From: Cydia pomonella
Taxonomy: Eukaryota; Arthropoda; Insecta; Lepidoptera; Tortricidae
Length of the DNA: 64,000 nt
Direction: 5' to 3'
Assembly (NCBI RefSeq): GCF_033807575.1
Contig: NC_084711.1
Location: 8,990,001 to 9,054,000, forward strand
Part shown: piece by piece, positions 35,682 through 45,782 of the stretch
Layout: each line of letters starts with the position of its first letter
Numbering within the stretch: position 1 is the first letter of the stretch
The notes under the pieces: model-generated
Told to the model about the DNA's origin: nothing
The model's input: the letters and a program-made list of their open reading frames with translations, nothing else
Database searches by the model: none
Position numbers and translations under genes: made by a program

Positions 35682-36104
35682 TTAGTATGCAGGTATCTTT
35701 TGTTTTTTAACGACCGATACATACCTAGTACTTATTTCATAGGCACTTCGTTTGAAAATGAGGTCAACTTACGTTAGTTGACAAAAAACTTAGTCTAATA
35801 AAAACCTATTGAATTAACTTTTTTGTGTTTAAGCAAACATTAAATCCAACTATGAACCAAACTCAAGGACAGAAAAAGAAAAAGCACGAGCACCTTTTTG
35901 GCATTCGTTAGTAAGTAATATTTAAAACTACATAAGGTTTAGATTTCATAGTTAACGTCGTAATTAATTCCCACCATCCTCCTCTTTTTATGATCTCCAC
36001 TGCAACTAACAAGTACCAAGATAATAAATACTGTAAATTTTCGTACAAGCGGCTGGTTAGTACTTAAGGAGAGTGCCACATGAAAAAGTCTCAGCCCGCG
36101 TAGC

Positions 36105-36216
36105 CAACGTGCCAATCGTTAACGCTCCGTAGCGAACGAAACGCAACTGTCACTGTTGCACCAATATGGAAGAGTGATAGAGAGGGATGACTACGATACG
36201 CTACGGAGCGTTAACT
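36105..36216. mobile_element. Foldback element (GTTAACGCTCCGTAGCG)
   Basis: GTTAACGCTCCGTAGCG at about 36118 is exactly complemented by CGCTACGGAGCGTTAAC at about 36199. Between them lies GAACGAAACGCAACTGTCAC and TGGAAGAGTGATAGAGAGGG. The outer left flank GCCAACGTGCCAATC is not matched at the right, so the right end is truncated. Confidence 0.75.
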
Positions 36217-36279
36217 TGTTTTAACGAGAACTTGTTATAAAGCAGTAGGTACCACTATTGATAAAGTATATTAAAGAAT

Positions 36280-36565
36280 CATTAATAAGAAAAGTGGCAA
36301 TATGTATTATGCAAATGACTGTCAAACTGCGTCATTAAGAATTACTATAGCATTTTACACACCCATTCCTAATCCATTTCTAAAACAAACAACCGACAGA
36401 GACACAGTACAGCTAAAATGAACTCACTCACTCACTATAATTATATCGCCGATATTGAAATAGTCAATATGTCAAGATATGTTATGGTGCCTATAAACGT
36501 GAAAAGTGGTAAAATATGCAATAAACTGTCAATCTGAGCCATTGTCATTTTAGCGTTTTATATAT
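36280..36565. repeat. Diverged direct repeats, period ~205
   Basis: GAAAAGTGGCAATATGTATT.., ..ACTGTCAAACTGCGTCATT and TAGCATTTTA at 36291-36360 correspond to GAAAAGTGGTAAAATATGC, ACTGTCAATCTGAGCCATTG and TAGCGTTTTA at 36499-36560. Confidence 0.5.
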
Positions 36566-36844
36566 AGGTACATATACACCGTGTTTTTTTAAATTCCGTT
36601 AATTTCAAAGGTGCATTCCTGAGCTTAGATTTAGTAACTTTCTCAAAGACACCGGTCTCTTAATTAAATCCATTTCCGAGATAATCTATAATTTATTTTT
36701 ATATTATATGATTAGTGTTTAATACATTTGCTACTAACCGTAAGTACAATCTCGGACGATGGATGTTTGAAATGTCATTGATATGTCACAGTTTTCAATT
36801 GTTTGGTTGAGTTAAATGTATATAATGCCCGTGTCACAATAAAT

Positions 36845-36871
36845 CAATCAGAATCAGAATCAGAATCAGAA
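36845..36871 (-). repeat. CR1 3'-terminal short tandem repeat
   Basis: On the minus strand the retrotransposon ends in about four copies of GATTCT. Short tandem repeats of the ATTCT type, in place of poly-A, are a known hallmark of CR1-clade 3' ends. Confidence 0.8.
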
Positions 36872-37124
36872 TTAATTTATTTGCCAGAATACTTAAAAAA
36901 CAACATACAGTACAGGGTGTTAAGGTACATTAGGTAATCGAGTATTCAGTCGGTGAACGACATGCAAAAATTATACAAACTAATATGAAAATGTTATCAA
37001 TGAGATAACATTTTCTTAACTATAATACTTTTATTAAAATTAATACAATAATCACGAATAAATTACAATGCAAATAAAATAAATTCAAATCAGTCAATAA
37101 TTATGTAAATAGTAATGTTAGTTA

Positions 37125-38270
37125 TTAGTTGTACAATTGAAAGTTCATAAATTCTTGGATACTATAAAAACAATTTTCATTTAGCCATTTAGTGATCACT
37201 AATGCAAATTTTTTATATTCCATTTGCCTCATGTCTTGAGGAAGGTTGTTGTACAATACAATGCACATATTATATGCATTTTTACGATAGATCGCAGTAC
37301 GACAAGGAGGTTGGTACAATAGTCCCATATATTGAGCTCTTTGGTTACCTGCAAAAACATCAGACCTACATCTAAAGAGTTCAGGATGTTTTTTGACAAA
37401 CAGGCATGCTTTTTTTATGTACATACATGTTAGCGGTAAAATATTTAGTTTTTTAAAGATGGGCCTAGCGCTCTCGGTGATTGAAATATTAGCTATAGCA
37501 CGAATGCATTTTTTTTGTCTAATAAAAGCCCTAATTACGTCTACGGAATTCCCCCAGAGCAAGAGCCCATAGTTCAATAATGATGATATATAACCATGAT
37601 ATGCCGTGATAGCAGCTTCAGTAGAGACAGTCATTCTAAGTTTTTTTATGGCAAATGCGAAACTGTCCAACTTCTTGCACACGAAATCCACATGATTTTT
37701 CCAGTTTAAATTCTTGTCTATATGTAAACCTAAAAATTTAATGTCATAACAATTCTCTATTTCTATATTATCACAAATAACATTTAATTGTCTTGTTTGT
37801 GCATTGTATGATTAAAATTGAATAAAATGAGTTTTACTTAAGTTAATATTGAGATTATTGCGGCTAGTCCATTGGCATATTTCACCTAAAGCCTTATTTA
37901 TGTTTTCTTCATATGAAGAAATTTCATCGCCTTTTACCATCACAGTCGTATCATCTGCAAATAAGATGCACTCTGGGGTGGTTGCTTGAGGGAGATCATT
38001 AATATAAATTATGAACAGCAACGGGCCTAAATTGCTCCCCTGCGGTACTCCCCACAGATTTTCACGAAAATCGGAAATAAAGTTTTTTCTTACAAGTTTG
38101 TTTCCAATTTTGACTATTTTTGAGATCTCCGTTCGTTGCTTTCTACCTTCTAAATAAGTTTTAAACCATGCAAGCGCAGGACCCCTTATGCCATAGGTTT
38201 CCAATTTCCTTAAAAGTATATAATGATTTACACTAAAATAATGATTTCTCAAAAATGAAAAAAGTAAAAA
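37125..38270 (-). pseudogene. CR1-type reverse transcriptase, 5'-truncated, one in-frame stop
   Basis: The minus frame opens at about 38270 and carries reverse transcriptase motifs in order: a KLETYGIRGPALAWFKTYL helix region, VPQGSNLGPLLFIIYINDLP (motif B-like), ILFADDTTVMV (catalytic F-A-D-D), LNINLSKTHFIQF (motif D), then FLGLHIDKNLNW (motif E/thumb) and the C-terminal KKLR..AYHGYISSLLNYGLL connection. A single TAA at 37812-37814 interrupts an otherwise continuous frame down to 37125. The N-terminal endonuclease and first RT motifs are missing, as expected of 5'-truncated LINE copies. The intact catalytic Asp pair and single stop suggest recent insertion. The CR1 clade is supported by the GATTCT-type tail. 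Confidence 0.88.
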
Positions 38271-38584
38271 AAAATTTTTTTTTAATTAGCCATGCCATTA
38301 TTTAGTTCCCTTTTACGTACTTAAGTAGGTACTCATGCACCGAAATTAACGGAATTCAATAAAAACACGGTGTATAGTTTATATCCATAATTTTTTCAAA
38401 ACTATCGACAGAGATACTCGTAAGCAGCTAAAGCTGGAATGAGAGATGTGCACCCCATAGCTTTCAGTAGGTATAATGTTGTTACGTCTATAGATAAAAT
38501 GAAGCACATACGTGCCATAAGACACTGATTTCGTCATATCATAATTATATTAAAAATATTTTAAACCGGGTTCATAAAGTCGAT

Positions 38585-38722
38585 ATGTTTCGATTCAATT
38601 TTAGAGGATTTTCATCAAAGAGTGCAAGACTGCAACGACTTTATTGGTCGAACGCGCGACGTGTATAACATCCACGTCGCTAAGTCCCCTAAAATTAGTA
38701 AAATTGTATCGAAACATGACGA
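38585..38722. mobile_element. Imperfect foldback element
   Basis: ATGTTTCGATTCAATTTTAG, AGGA near 38587 is mirrored by TCCCCTAAAATTAGTAAAAT, TGTATCGAAACAT near 38720. About 70 bp separate the arms, with CGCGACGTG/CACGTCG inside. Confidence 0.65.
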
Positions 38723-39051
38723 GCGTTTATTCGACTTAATAATACGCGAGTAACTCGTTTAAAATAAATTTAATATGTTCGAGTCCCACTGAAGTTTTAT
38801 AGTTAAAATTATATTGTAACGATTATACACGGCCATATAGCAAGTTATTGCAAAAAAAGTCGAACCAAACCGAACTGTGCCTCTGAAATCTCAGCACGCA
38901 TTCGATTAAATATTCGTATTATAAACACAATCCGAGCATAAAGAAGCTACAGGCAAAAAATATAATTCCTGTTACGACCAACTGGACAACACACAAATAT
39001 TTTTTGTCTTATTTGTATTAAGTATAAAATTGTAAAATAAATAGATCTTTT

Positions 39052-39205
39052 AACTTATAATGATGACCTAAGCAGAACACTAGCTCTTACAATTAAATGG
39101 TTAGAAATAAATAATTTGAAAATAAACCTGGAGAAAACTAAAGCCATCCAATTACATACAAAAAAACTCACAACAACATTCAATTTGAAAAATAATATAA
39201 TTTTA
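39052..39205 (+). pseudogene. Reverse transcriptase motif D fragment
   Basis: The + strand reads DDLSRTLALTIKWLEINNL, then KINLEKTKAIQLHTKKL. This is the segment just after the RT catalytic Asp pair (a helix, then the N-x-x-K-T motif) of a CR1/Jockey-type element. Stops close the frame on either side. It is a short, old fragment in the opposite orientation to the CR1 copy at 37125, and its sequence differs from that copy, so it comes from a different element. Confidence 0.65.
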
Positions 39206-39505
39206 GACCAAATGTTTATGTTATGATATATAAAAGTCATTAGAATGATACCAGTAACAATTATTATTCACCCCAGAAAAATACCCGACATTTTCTCATG
39301 TCTAAATAGTGCACTTTAAAATTACACTATCTTTGTTTTCATGAATAAAGTAAGTAAAAATAATCATGTCAAAATGTATTTCTAATATTTTGTTTTTAAA
39401 TTTAAGAAGTATTTTTTTCTGGTATCACCAGGAAACGTCATAATTCCACTCAATAAAAAACCAAGGTTTTAGTTAGTCCGAAATACAAACACAGGTTACC
39501 TAAGC

Positions 39506-39645
39506 CAGTGTTGTTGGCCGAAACGTTAATGCAATTGACCCTTAACCATTATAAATTGATACGTACACTGTAACCGTCCGTTACAGTTTACGGTTCAATT
39601 TGTAATGGTTAATGGTCAATTGCAATTAATGTTCGGCCAACACTG
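39506..39645. mobile_element. hAT-type MITE with 8-bp target duplication
   Basis: The element starts CAGTGTTGTTGGCCG and ends CGGCCAACACTG. It is a long palindrome (AATTGACC(C/A)TTAACCATTA arms) with a ~35-bp centre. ACCTAAGC occurs immediately on both sides (39498-39505 and 39646-39653). CAGTG-type ends and an 8-bp duplication are established features of hAT transposons. It has no coding capacity. Confidence 0.85.
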
Positions 39646-39806
39646 ACCTAAGCCATACGTAAACTTGTCGCTTACTTCAAAACACGCCTATATCATGTGC
39701 ATCACAATCTACGAGTACAACAAATTACTTGATTATTTTAAAGACGAAGAATGTATCTAAAGCTGTTTAATTTTCACACTATTAATGATTATCTAAGTTT
39801 CTCATC

Positions 39807-39885
39807 AGGGGCGGCCTTTTGGGGGTGGCGAACGGGGCAACCGGGGCCTCGCGCTTGCGGGGGCCTCGCGCAACAGGCCGAGTAG
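39807..39885. repeat. GC-rich interspersed repeat (CAGGGGCGGCC)
   Basis: CAGGGGCGGCCTTTTGGGGG, GGCGAACGGGGCAACCGGGG and GCCTCGCGC stand out from the AT-rich flanks. A related GC-rich block occurs near 52320-52360. The CAGGGG start suggests a hAT-like end, but the other terminus is not found. Confidence 0.4.
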
Positions 39886-40216
39886 TTTTTTACGTGAAAC
39901 ATGAGTAGAGTCAAAGTCGATGCAGAAGTTATCTAAGAAGGACACTTAAACGTCTGTAAAGGACGTAAGAGGGGTTATTTGCAAAAAACAGTTGTAAAAA
40001 GTGTCATGGAATAATCGCTTAATTTATTTTTGCAGACATTTTTAATGAAGTTAAAATTTGTTTTGCTGCGCCGCCGTAAGCAATTTGACATATCTGATAT
40101 AAAAGTGGCATGCCAAAATCGGACAACGAGAGGGAGATTCCAGCCCTCGAGAACCCACAACGGCCAGGAGGAGTTGAAGGTACAGAAGGGTTGAATTCGG
40201 AAATGACAATGGTTAA

Positions 40217-41130
40217 TTGTTTAGTAATGAACCGAAAGGCCGGAGGGCGATATGCAGGACAGCAGAGCTCAGACACGTACAAAAGGTGACGGATCACAAT
40301 AATGAGCTTCAAGGCCCTAGGTGGCAGTTAAAGCCCGAAATGTGCAGTCTAACGCCAATTTCCGATTTATTGCACAGCTATAATATGATGACTCTAAAAC
40401 TGCATACGGCTGAAGGCCGAAAACATCCAAGCAAGTCGCACTTTCAAGCGATGCCAAAGGTTGAGTAGCAAGATATTCGAGATCATATTTATTAATGTCC
40501 AGGTTATGCTCTCCTGCAGCTTGGCCTTGCAGGTTTGGAAACGCTCCTCAATCAGACAGTTGGGCCTTAGGCCGTTTGTCCGATTCCAAGTTATGATCTC
40601 TCGTAGCTCAACCTTTGGCCTCACACGGCAGTCCTTCTGTCCTTCGTGGAGCTTAGCCTTCGGCTATACGTTGTAAAACACTTGGTTTTTGTTTGTAACT
40701 CGGCCTTTGGCCACGCATAAATGCATACTGCAGGAAAGTTAAAGATCTTACTGAAACACTAAGCAAAGCTTGGTTTTCGGTCTCGCTTACACTTGGCTAT
40801 TGGTTCAATTCCAAGTTATGCTCTTCTGCAGCTCGGCTTTAGACTCGCAGGAAACTCCACATTCCAGACTGCCGGCCCTATATTTGCGGAACTTAGCCGT
40901 CGGCTTCGCTCACTCTACGTGTTCGATTCCAAGGACTGATTTCCTGCAGCTCGGTCTTCGGCTTCGCACGGGATGCCATCGAGATTGGACGCTTCGGATC
41001 TTGTGTCCTAGTTGAAGCTCGACTTCCTGCCTCGCTTCTCGCTTACACAACGTTTAACACTAAGGCATGGGCATCAGTTCATGACCGAGCTCCATTCTCT
41101 TGAAGCTCGGCCTTTGGACCGTCTACAAGG
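40217..41130. repeat. Degenerate tandem array, ~110-bp units (CTCGGCCTTTGGCC)
   Basis: Units at about 40496, 40580, 40804, 40921 and 41070 share the order ATTCCAAGTTATG(A/C)TCT, C(T)GCAGCTCGGC(C)TT(CGG), a cysteine-poor GC-rich middle (ACTCC..CAGAC.G..GGCC), and GCTTAGCC(T/G)TCGGCT. A 5' part at 40217-40468 carries the same motifs in reverse orientation (GAAAGGCCGGAGGG, GGCTGAAGGCCGAAA). The frames here are by-products of the GC-rich repeats. Satellite-like or mobile-element-derived repeat is the best description. Confidence 0.7.
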
Positions 41131-41167
41131 CGTGTCCCCGAAACGGCGTACTAATAGAGGCAAAACA

Positions 41168-41250
41168 GTTGTGTCAACTAGTTGAGTCTGTTACACAAAA
41201 CGTTTCGTTCGTTGACGAACGAAGAACGTTTTATCAACTAGTTCGTTGAA
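41168..41250. repeat. Nested palindrome around CGTTCGTTGACGAACG
   Basis: GTCAACTAGTTGA.. and AAAACGTTTCGTTCGTTGAC are followed by GAACGAAGAACGTTTTATCA and ACTAGTTCGTTGA. Together they make an imperfect palindrome of about 80 bp. Confidence 0.6.
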
Positions 41251-41280
41251 TCAACAACCACGACTATTTTATACCCAACC

Positions 41281-41610
41281 AAATTTTTGGTAGGCATACT
41301 GGTTTTCAACTCTCTGGAGATAAGACGTTATTTCGCACTTCACACTACTGCTTGCTGTATCCTTCGCGGGGAGTCGGACTGTATCGAGCTGGCGGAGCAA
41401 CTAATACGTCTGTACGTTCCCTCACAGACCAGAACCGAGTTCAGACCTCGTGACCGTTGTCTCCTGGAAGTCCCGGCTTCGCATACTATATCACGTAGGA
41501 ATTCCCCTCTGGTTCGTTCTTTGCTCCTTTTGAATGCGCTCCTCGCATCAGTCTCTCGGTGTGATTTGTTTTCAGGCAGGCAGGCAGGTTATTGTGCGTG
41601 ATGAATGTTT
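41281..41610 (+). pseudogene. Non-LTR reverse transcriptase C-terminal fragment with 3' tail
   Basis: The + strand encodes FNSLEIRRYFALHTTACCIL, then LIRLYVPSQTRTEFRPRD, then LLEVPASHTISRRNSPLVRS and LLLLNALL, with CDLFSG before the stop. The order 'R-x-F, V-P-x-x-x-R, L-F/L-x-V-P, S-P-L-x-R-x-L-x-L-L-N' is typical of the C-terminus of Jockey-like reverse transcriptases. A (CAGG)n start and an untranslated tail follow to about 41815. The catalytic domain is absent, so it is a dead 5'-truncated copy. Confidence 0.65.
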
Positions 41611-42793
41611 GTGGTTTTGTGGGATGGATGCAAGTCCTTCTACAGTTTAAAGTGTGCTAATTATTTATTTTCAGATGTTAATATAGTACACTGTGATGAA
41701 TTGTATATTCTTTTAAATTTTATGTGTCTGTGTCTTTTAATTTTCGGTGTAAGTTAGCAGTGGTTTGGTTAGGTTAGTTATTTTTACTTATGCTGTTTAA
41801 CTTGTTTGAAATAAATACATAAAGGCTTGCTTTCTGTACCTTAGCAATACCAAATAATCTGATGTAGCTTACCAAAAATAGTCGTTAAATTGAGGTCAAT
41901 TGCTTAGAATAAATATCTAGCTCATTCTGTCAGTCCGCAATCCAGCAATATTCCATTATATACGAGTAGTAAAAAAGTAATAGATATAACTAACAGGTTA
42001 GTTACTGGAAAGAATGACCACAGTTGACCGAAATCATATCAAAATTACTTACCGTTAAATACGCCAACTTTGCAACCAGGGGGAACATTGCCCAAAACAC
42101 AATTTCTAAGGCAATCTACTAATATCTAAAAAAGTTACAAAATTATGGCAACATTGATGACATTGGTAGAAAGTAAACTATACCTGTGGCAACACAGAAT
42201 AGCGCGTGCACTCCTGACTTCATTCAGTAACCAGTCGGGACTTGTCGAGTACGGAGTGTATTTTTGCGGGCCAATTACTGAGAAATTTTGGAAGGGAATT
42301 GTACACCATGGCGAATACACAGGTATGTTGAATCGATTGTATGTAATGTAAAACCATGAGCTGAGTATTTTGATGCTAGGTTCGTTACTGTAACTAGTAT
42401 ATTACAAAAGTTATGCTGATGGGCAAAATTACCCAGTAATGTACCGTCGTATGAGTGTCAACATTGCCCGCAGTAAAAAAATGCTTAGGGTTGACACTTT
42501 TTTTTACAAACTTTTTTTTTTATTAATGTGCAAATCTTGCAATATTTGTATGTACGTACATATGTTCGGATCAAATCTTGCAAGCCATTTTTCGACCACT
42601 TTTTGGTATCCGATTGAGCTGAGATTATAGCATACTACTTCTACTACCAGTGACAATACAATCTGGTAGTGACATTCTGGTTCAACCGGGATCGTCTCCA
42701 CATGAGGAATTCTTTTTTTTTTCTATGGTTAATATATAATGGAGTCGAAAACTATAGTTTCATTTTTGATTACTGGCCGTTTTTCAGAAAAAA

Positions 42794-43080
42794 AATTGAA
42801 TAACTATTTTGACATACCACACGTTTTAACGCATTTATAGCTTAGATGCCTTAGTCTTCCGTAAAAAAGTGAAAAACGTAGAGTTGACAGCTGCCAGTTG
42901 TCAAATATTGCTTCCTCATTGGTTACAACTACGACTTTGTTTGTACGCGGTTCAGCTGTGTGTGTGACATTTGGCAACTGGCAGCTGTTAACTCGACATT
43001 TTTACTTTTTTACGACAGACTAAGGCATCTAAGCTATAAATGCGTTCAAACGTGTGTTATGTCAAAATAAATATTCAAAA
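42794..43080. mobile_element. Foldback element with ~110-bp arms
   Basis: The left arm carries TTTTGACATACCACACGTTT, AACGCATTTATAGCTTAGAT, GCCTTAGTC and GACAGCTGCCAGTTG. The right arm mirrors these in order (CAACTGGCAGCTGTTAACTC, GACTAAGGCATCTAAGCTAT, AAATGCGTTCAAACGTGTGT, TATGTCAAAA). The loop is about 60 bp. It sits inside the larger 42051-43851 structure. Confidence 0.85.
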
Positions 43081-43451
43081 AAATATTTTTACAAAACCAC
43101 AAGTAATTAAAAAAGTAGCTAGAGTTCTGAAATCCATTATGTGTCTATTAAAAAAAAAAATAGTAATGGCCACTTCAGAAAACTTAAGGTAACCAATTGA
43201 AATTTGGTTGGTACATATATAGATCTCAGTTGACAATACAAGTACAGTCAACAAAAAGCACAGTCAGCGAAAAAAAGCTATTAGATTCTGCTATTAGATT
43301 TTTATATAACGTTATTGAAATAAACAACTTTGCGCCTTATTAATATTTTTTGTTTCTTACCTACCCTACCAACTTTGTGCAAATTAATGTTCAGTTTTTA
43401 TTATCTTCTCAATTTTGACAACCCTAGCACTTTTAAATCGCTACACGCCGT

Positions 43452-43742
43452 TTGTATGAAGAAGAAAAAATGTACAGGCTAACATTGCCCACTCATTTTA
43501 ATAGGAAAGTATTTCGAGCATGTATTATTATGTCGAGTAAATTTTTGAACCGATCGCCTTCATTGCCAAAATACTTTCATTGGTTTTTATGGCAACCAAA
43601 TAAGGTCTATAGTTGCGCTAAAAATCACGGTGGGCAATGTTGGCTAAAAGTCCAGATAACTTTACCCGACCTCAAAATCGGTCATATGATGGAGAAAACG
43701 TTGACTAAAGTTAAATTTGCAGTTAAATTTAAATGCGCATGA
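43452..43742 (+). other. Unrecognised frame inside the 42-44 kb element
   Basis: A 96-codon ATG frame starting MYEEEKMYRLTLPTHF, with Trp/Cys content (KYFHWFLWQPNKVY, GGQCWLKVQITLPDL) and a basic C-terminus. It is not similar to any family I know. Its position within an inverted-repeat-bounded segment and the GGGCAATGTTGG motif running through it suggest repeat-derived sequence and not a host gene. Confidence 0.15.
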
Positions 43743-44877
43743 TCTCGGTGTTACCACAGATACATAAATATTTCCGAGGTTTCATACAAAAAACTAGAAT
43801 TTTTTTAGTTTTTCCCAAAAAAGTGGGCAAAGTTGGCGTATTTAACGGTACCTAGTTAGTCAGTAGTGCGTGTTTTTTTTTTCTTTTAACAGAAGAAGGG
43901 GAATCGACACAATAATACATATATAAACAAAATCAGTGATAACAACGCTCACAAGCAATGTAATGACATTCTAAGTGGACAACCCAACTAAGGCGACTGA
44001 GCAAAACTGTGGCAAAACCCTGGTAATAATTACTGGAAACAATAATCATTTTCGCCTCGAGTGTCATAGGTATGGTCGGACGTGAAAAAAGTAAAATTTT
44101 CAGGAGAGCCAAAAAAATTGGCACTTTAGTTTGCCATTATTTCACGAACTATGTGGGCTAGACATACCAGGCTTTTTTTTATTGAGAAAGGCCTTTTTAC
44201 CTTCTATTTTGGATACTTACGTAAAAACGTTGTAGTACCGTTGATACTATTTAATAGGGCGCTATTTATGCAAGAAGATTTTTCTCAATTGAACAGTAAA
44301 AGAGAGGCATAAAATCGTATTTTGACTTAATTACACTCAACTCGTTGATTATTTTAGGCATAAGGTCTTAAGCTCAGATCCGAAACGTAGTAATGTTACT
44401 AAAATTATAGGCAAAACGTCATATGTAATAAATGTGTGTCAACATTTTAGATGTATAACTAAACGCCAACCACAAAATTGAAACAATTCAAAGGAAAAAT
44501 TATGGAAAAAGACGGATGTGAAAACAATGCTTTATGCTTCATTAAAATAAGGAAACTCATGAAATCCGACCTTGTGCACTTTCATCGTCTCGGAAACATG
44601 GTAGAAATTCGTAAAAAAAATAATTCACTATTTATTAGCGTTATGTTAAAATATCATTTTTGTTGGATGTTCATATCCGACGTTATGGAAGTTGTGTCGA
44701 GAATTACTTATTTCAGTCAGGAGATATCCATAAAGCAAGTTTTAAAAACTATTACTATTACTATTGTTTAGATTAAGCAACGTCCGCATTTATTTATGAA
44801 GTTATTGGGTGACGTGATGTACCTAACATAATTGGTGTGCTATAGTATTTCAATTGATTAAACTATTGTAAATATCC

Positions 44878-44965
44878 GAAATATACGGATCCTATGGGCC
44901 CTTGGATCCGGATCTCAAATTTGACGGATATCCGGATATTTCGGATATCCGGATCTCAAACCCTA
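44878..44965. repeat. GGATATCCGGAT-type short repeat cluster
   Basis: GGATCCGGATCTCAAA, GACGGATATCCGGATATTTC and GGATATCCGGATCTCAAACC are near-repeats and local palindromes. This is a small interspersed repeat. Confidence 0.5.
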
Positions 44966-45659
44966 CCTACAATGTAACCTGATTCTTACATACAATAAAA
45001 ACTTTGAACTTCGTAAGGTATTTCTGTTATATTTATGTGTATTTGATATATACTACTCAGGATACGATGTGTAATTGAACAATGGTAGATGTTGCGTATT
45101 AGACAATTCTCAGTGTTTGGAATTCACACACGTCACAAATTTGATTTCAAGTTACCGAAAGAAAGGCCCGTTCCTGCTGCGATTTCAATCCAATACAAAT
45201 TGTACCTATCAACTTTAATTTCTCATTCGAGATTTAACCTCAATTCTTTCAATTATGTTACAGAATATGCACCTGATAATTAATTGATTCGTTTACTCTT
45301 GAACCAGATTGCATTTGATATTCACCTTGAATGTATTTAGATAAAGAAAACAAACCATTAACTACATTGCATACCAAACGTGCTTATAAATACGCCGTTT
45401 TTACCGTTTATCTTTACAACAGTAATGTTAGACGATGCGCGGATTCTTAATTACAAAGTAAAATATAACCAGTCTAGCAGCGTGAAAGTGCATCTTCTTG
45501 CGTATTTACGAACATACTGGAATAATTGTTTTAAAGTAACTGCTTCCCTGTCAGCTAACAGCTGGAATCTATTCCTAAAAATAAACAAACAATATAGTAA
45601 TGGTAAACGACAGTTGCAGTTGTTTGTTTTGCTGCATAGTTCAAATTTCCCTCTTGCCG

Positions 45660-45782
45660 TTGGAGACATCCAGTCGCGTACCTGTCTGGCGAGCGGCAAT
45701 CGTTACCGTCCGGCGCGCCGGTCTGCATCGGCAGGCATGCGCACTCCGCTAGTTTATCTGAGTAGGAAATGAGGACCGAGGC
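45660..45782 (+). promoter_or_regulatory. Presumed promoter/5' leader of the metallopeptidase gene
   Basis: Within AT-rich DNA the segment from about 45660 becomes GC- and CpG-rich (GGCGAGCGGCAATCG, GTCCGGCGCGCCGGTC), and remains so to the splice donor at 45914. This marks the likely promoter and first exon. No TATA box was seen at a convincing distance. Confidence 0.4.

Larger units (their letters stand above)
36577..38372. mobile_element. TA-flanked inverted-repeat element, copy C, interrupted by a CR1 insertion
   Basis: The left part (TA|CACCGTGTTTTTTTAAATTC, 36577-36838) and the right part (38286-38372, ending AAAAACACGGTG|TA) match the two halves of copy A at 14754. Between them is about 1.45 kb of CR1-type retrotransposon in reverse orientation. 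Copy C also lacks the internal GACGGCCCTAACGAGCGTAT block of copy A. The order of events is clear: the DNA element was there first and the retrotransposon jumped into it. Confidence 0.88.
42051..43851. mobile_element. Candidate ~1.8-kb element with 24-bp inverted termini
   Basis: TACCGTTAAATACGCCAACT, TTGC at 42050 is repeated in perfect reverse complement at 43826-43851 (GCAAAGTTGGCGTATTTAAC, GGTA). Inside, CAACATTGCCC or GGGCAATGTTG occurs at about 42085, 42463, 43483 and 43631. No target duplication is obvious and no frame resembles a known transposase. It contains the complete foldback at 42794-43080 and two unrecognised frames (43452-43742 and small others). It could be an uncharacterised non-autonomous element or two copies of a shorter repeat in inverted orientation. 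Confidence 0.5.

Noticed and set aside
36845..36871. CRISPR-like or satellite repeat (GAATCA repeats)
   Set aside because: The six-base period and position at the CR1 3' end identify it as the retrotransposon's terminal microsatellite.
1..45600. A previously undescribed multi-gene system (defence cluster, gene array or biosynthetic cluster)
   Set aside because: No set of adjacent coding frames with shared orientation, domains or spacing was found. What stands out in the region is explained by repeats and two isolated candidate first exons.
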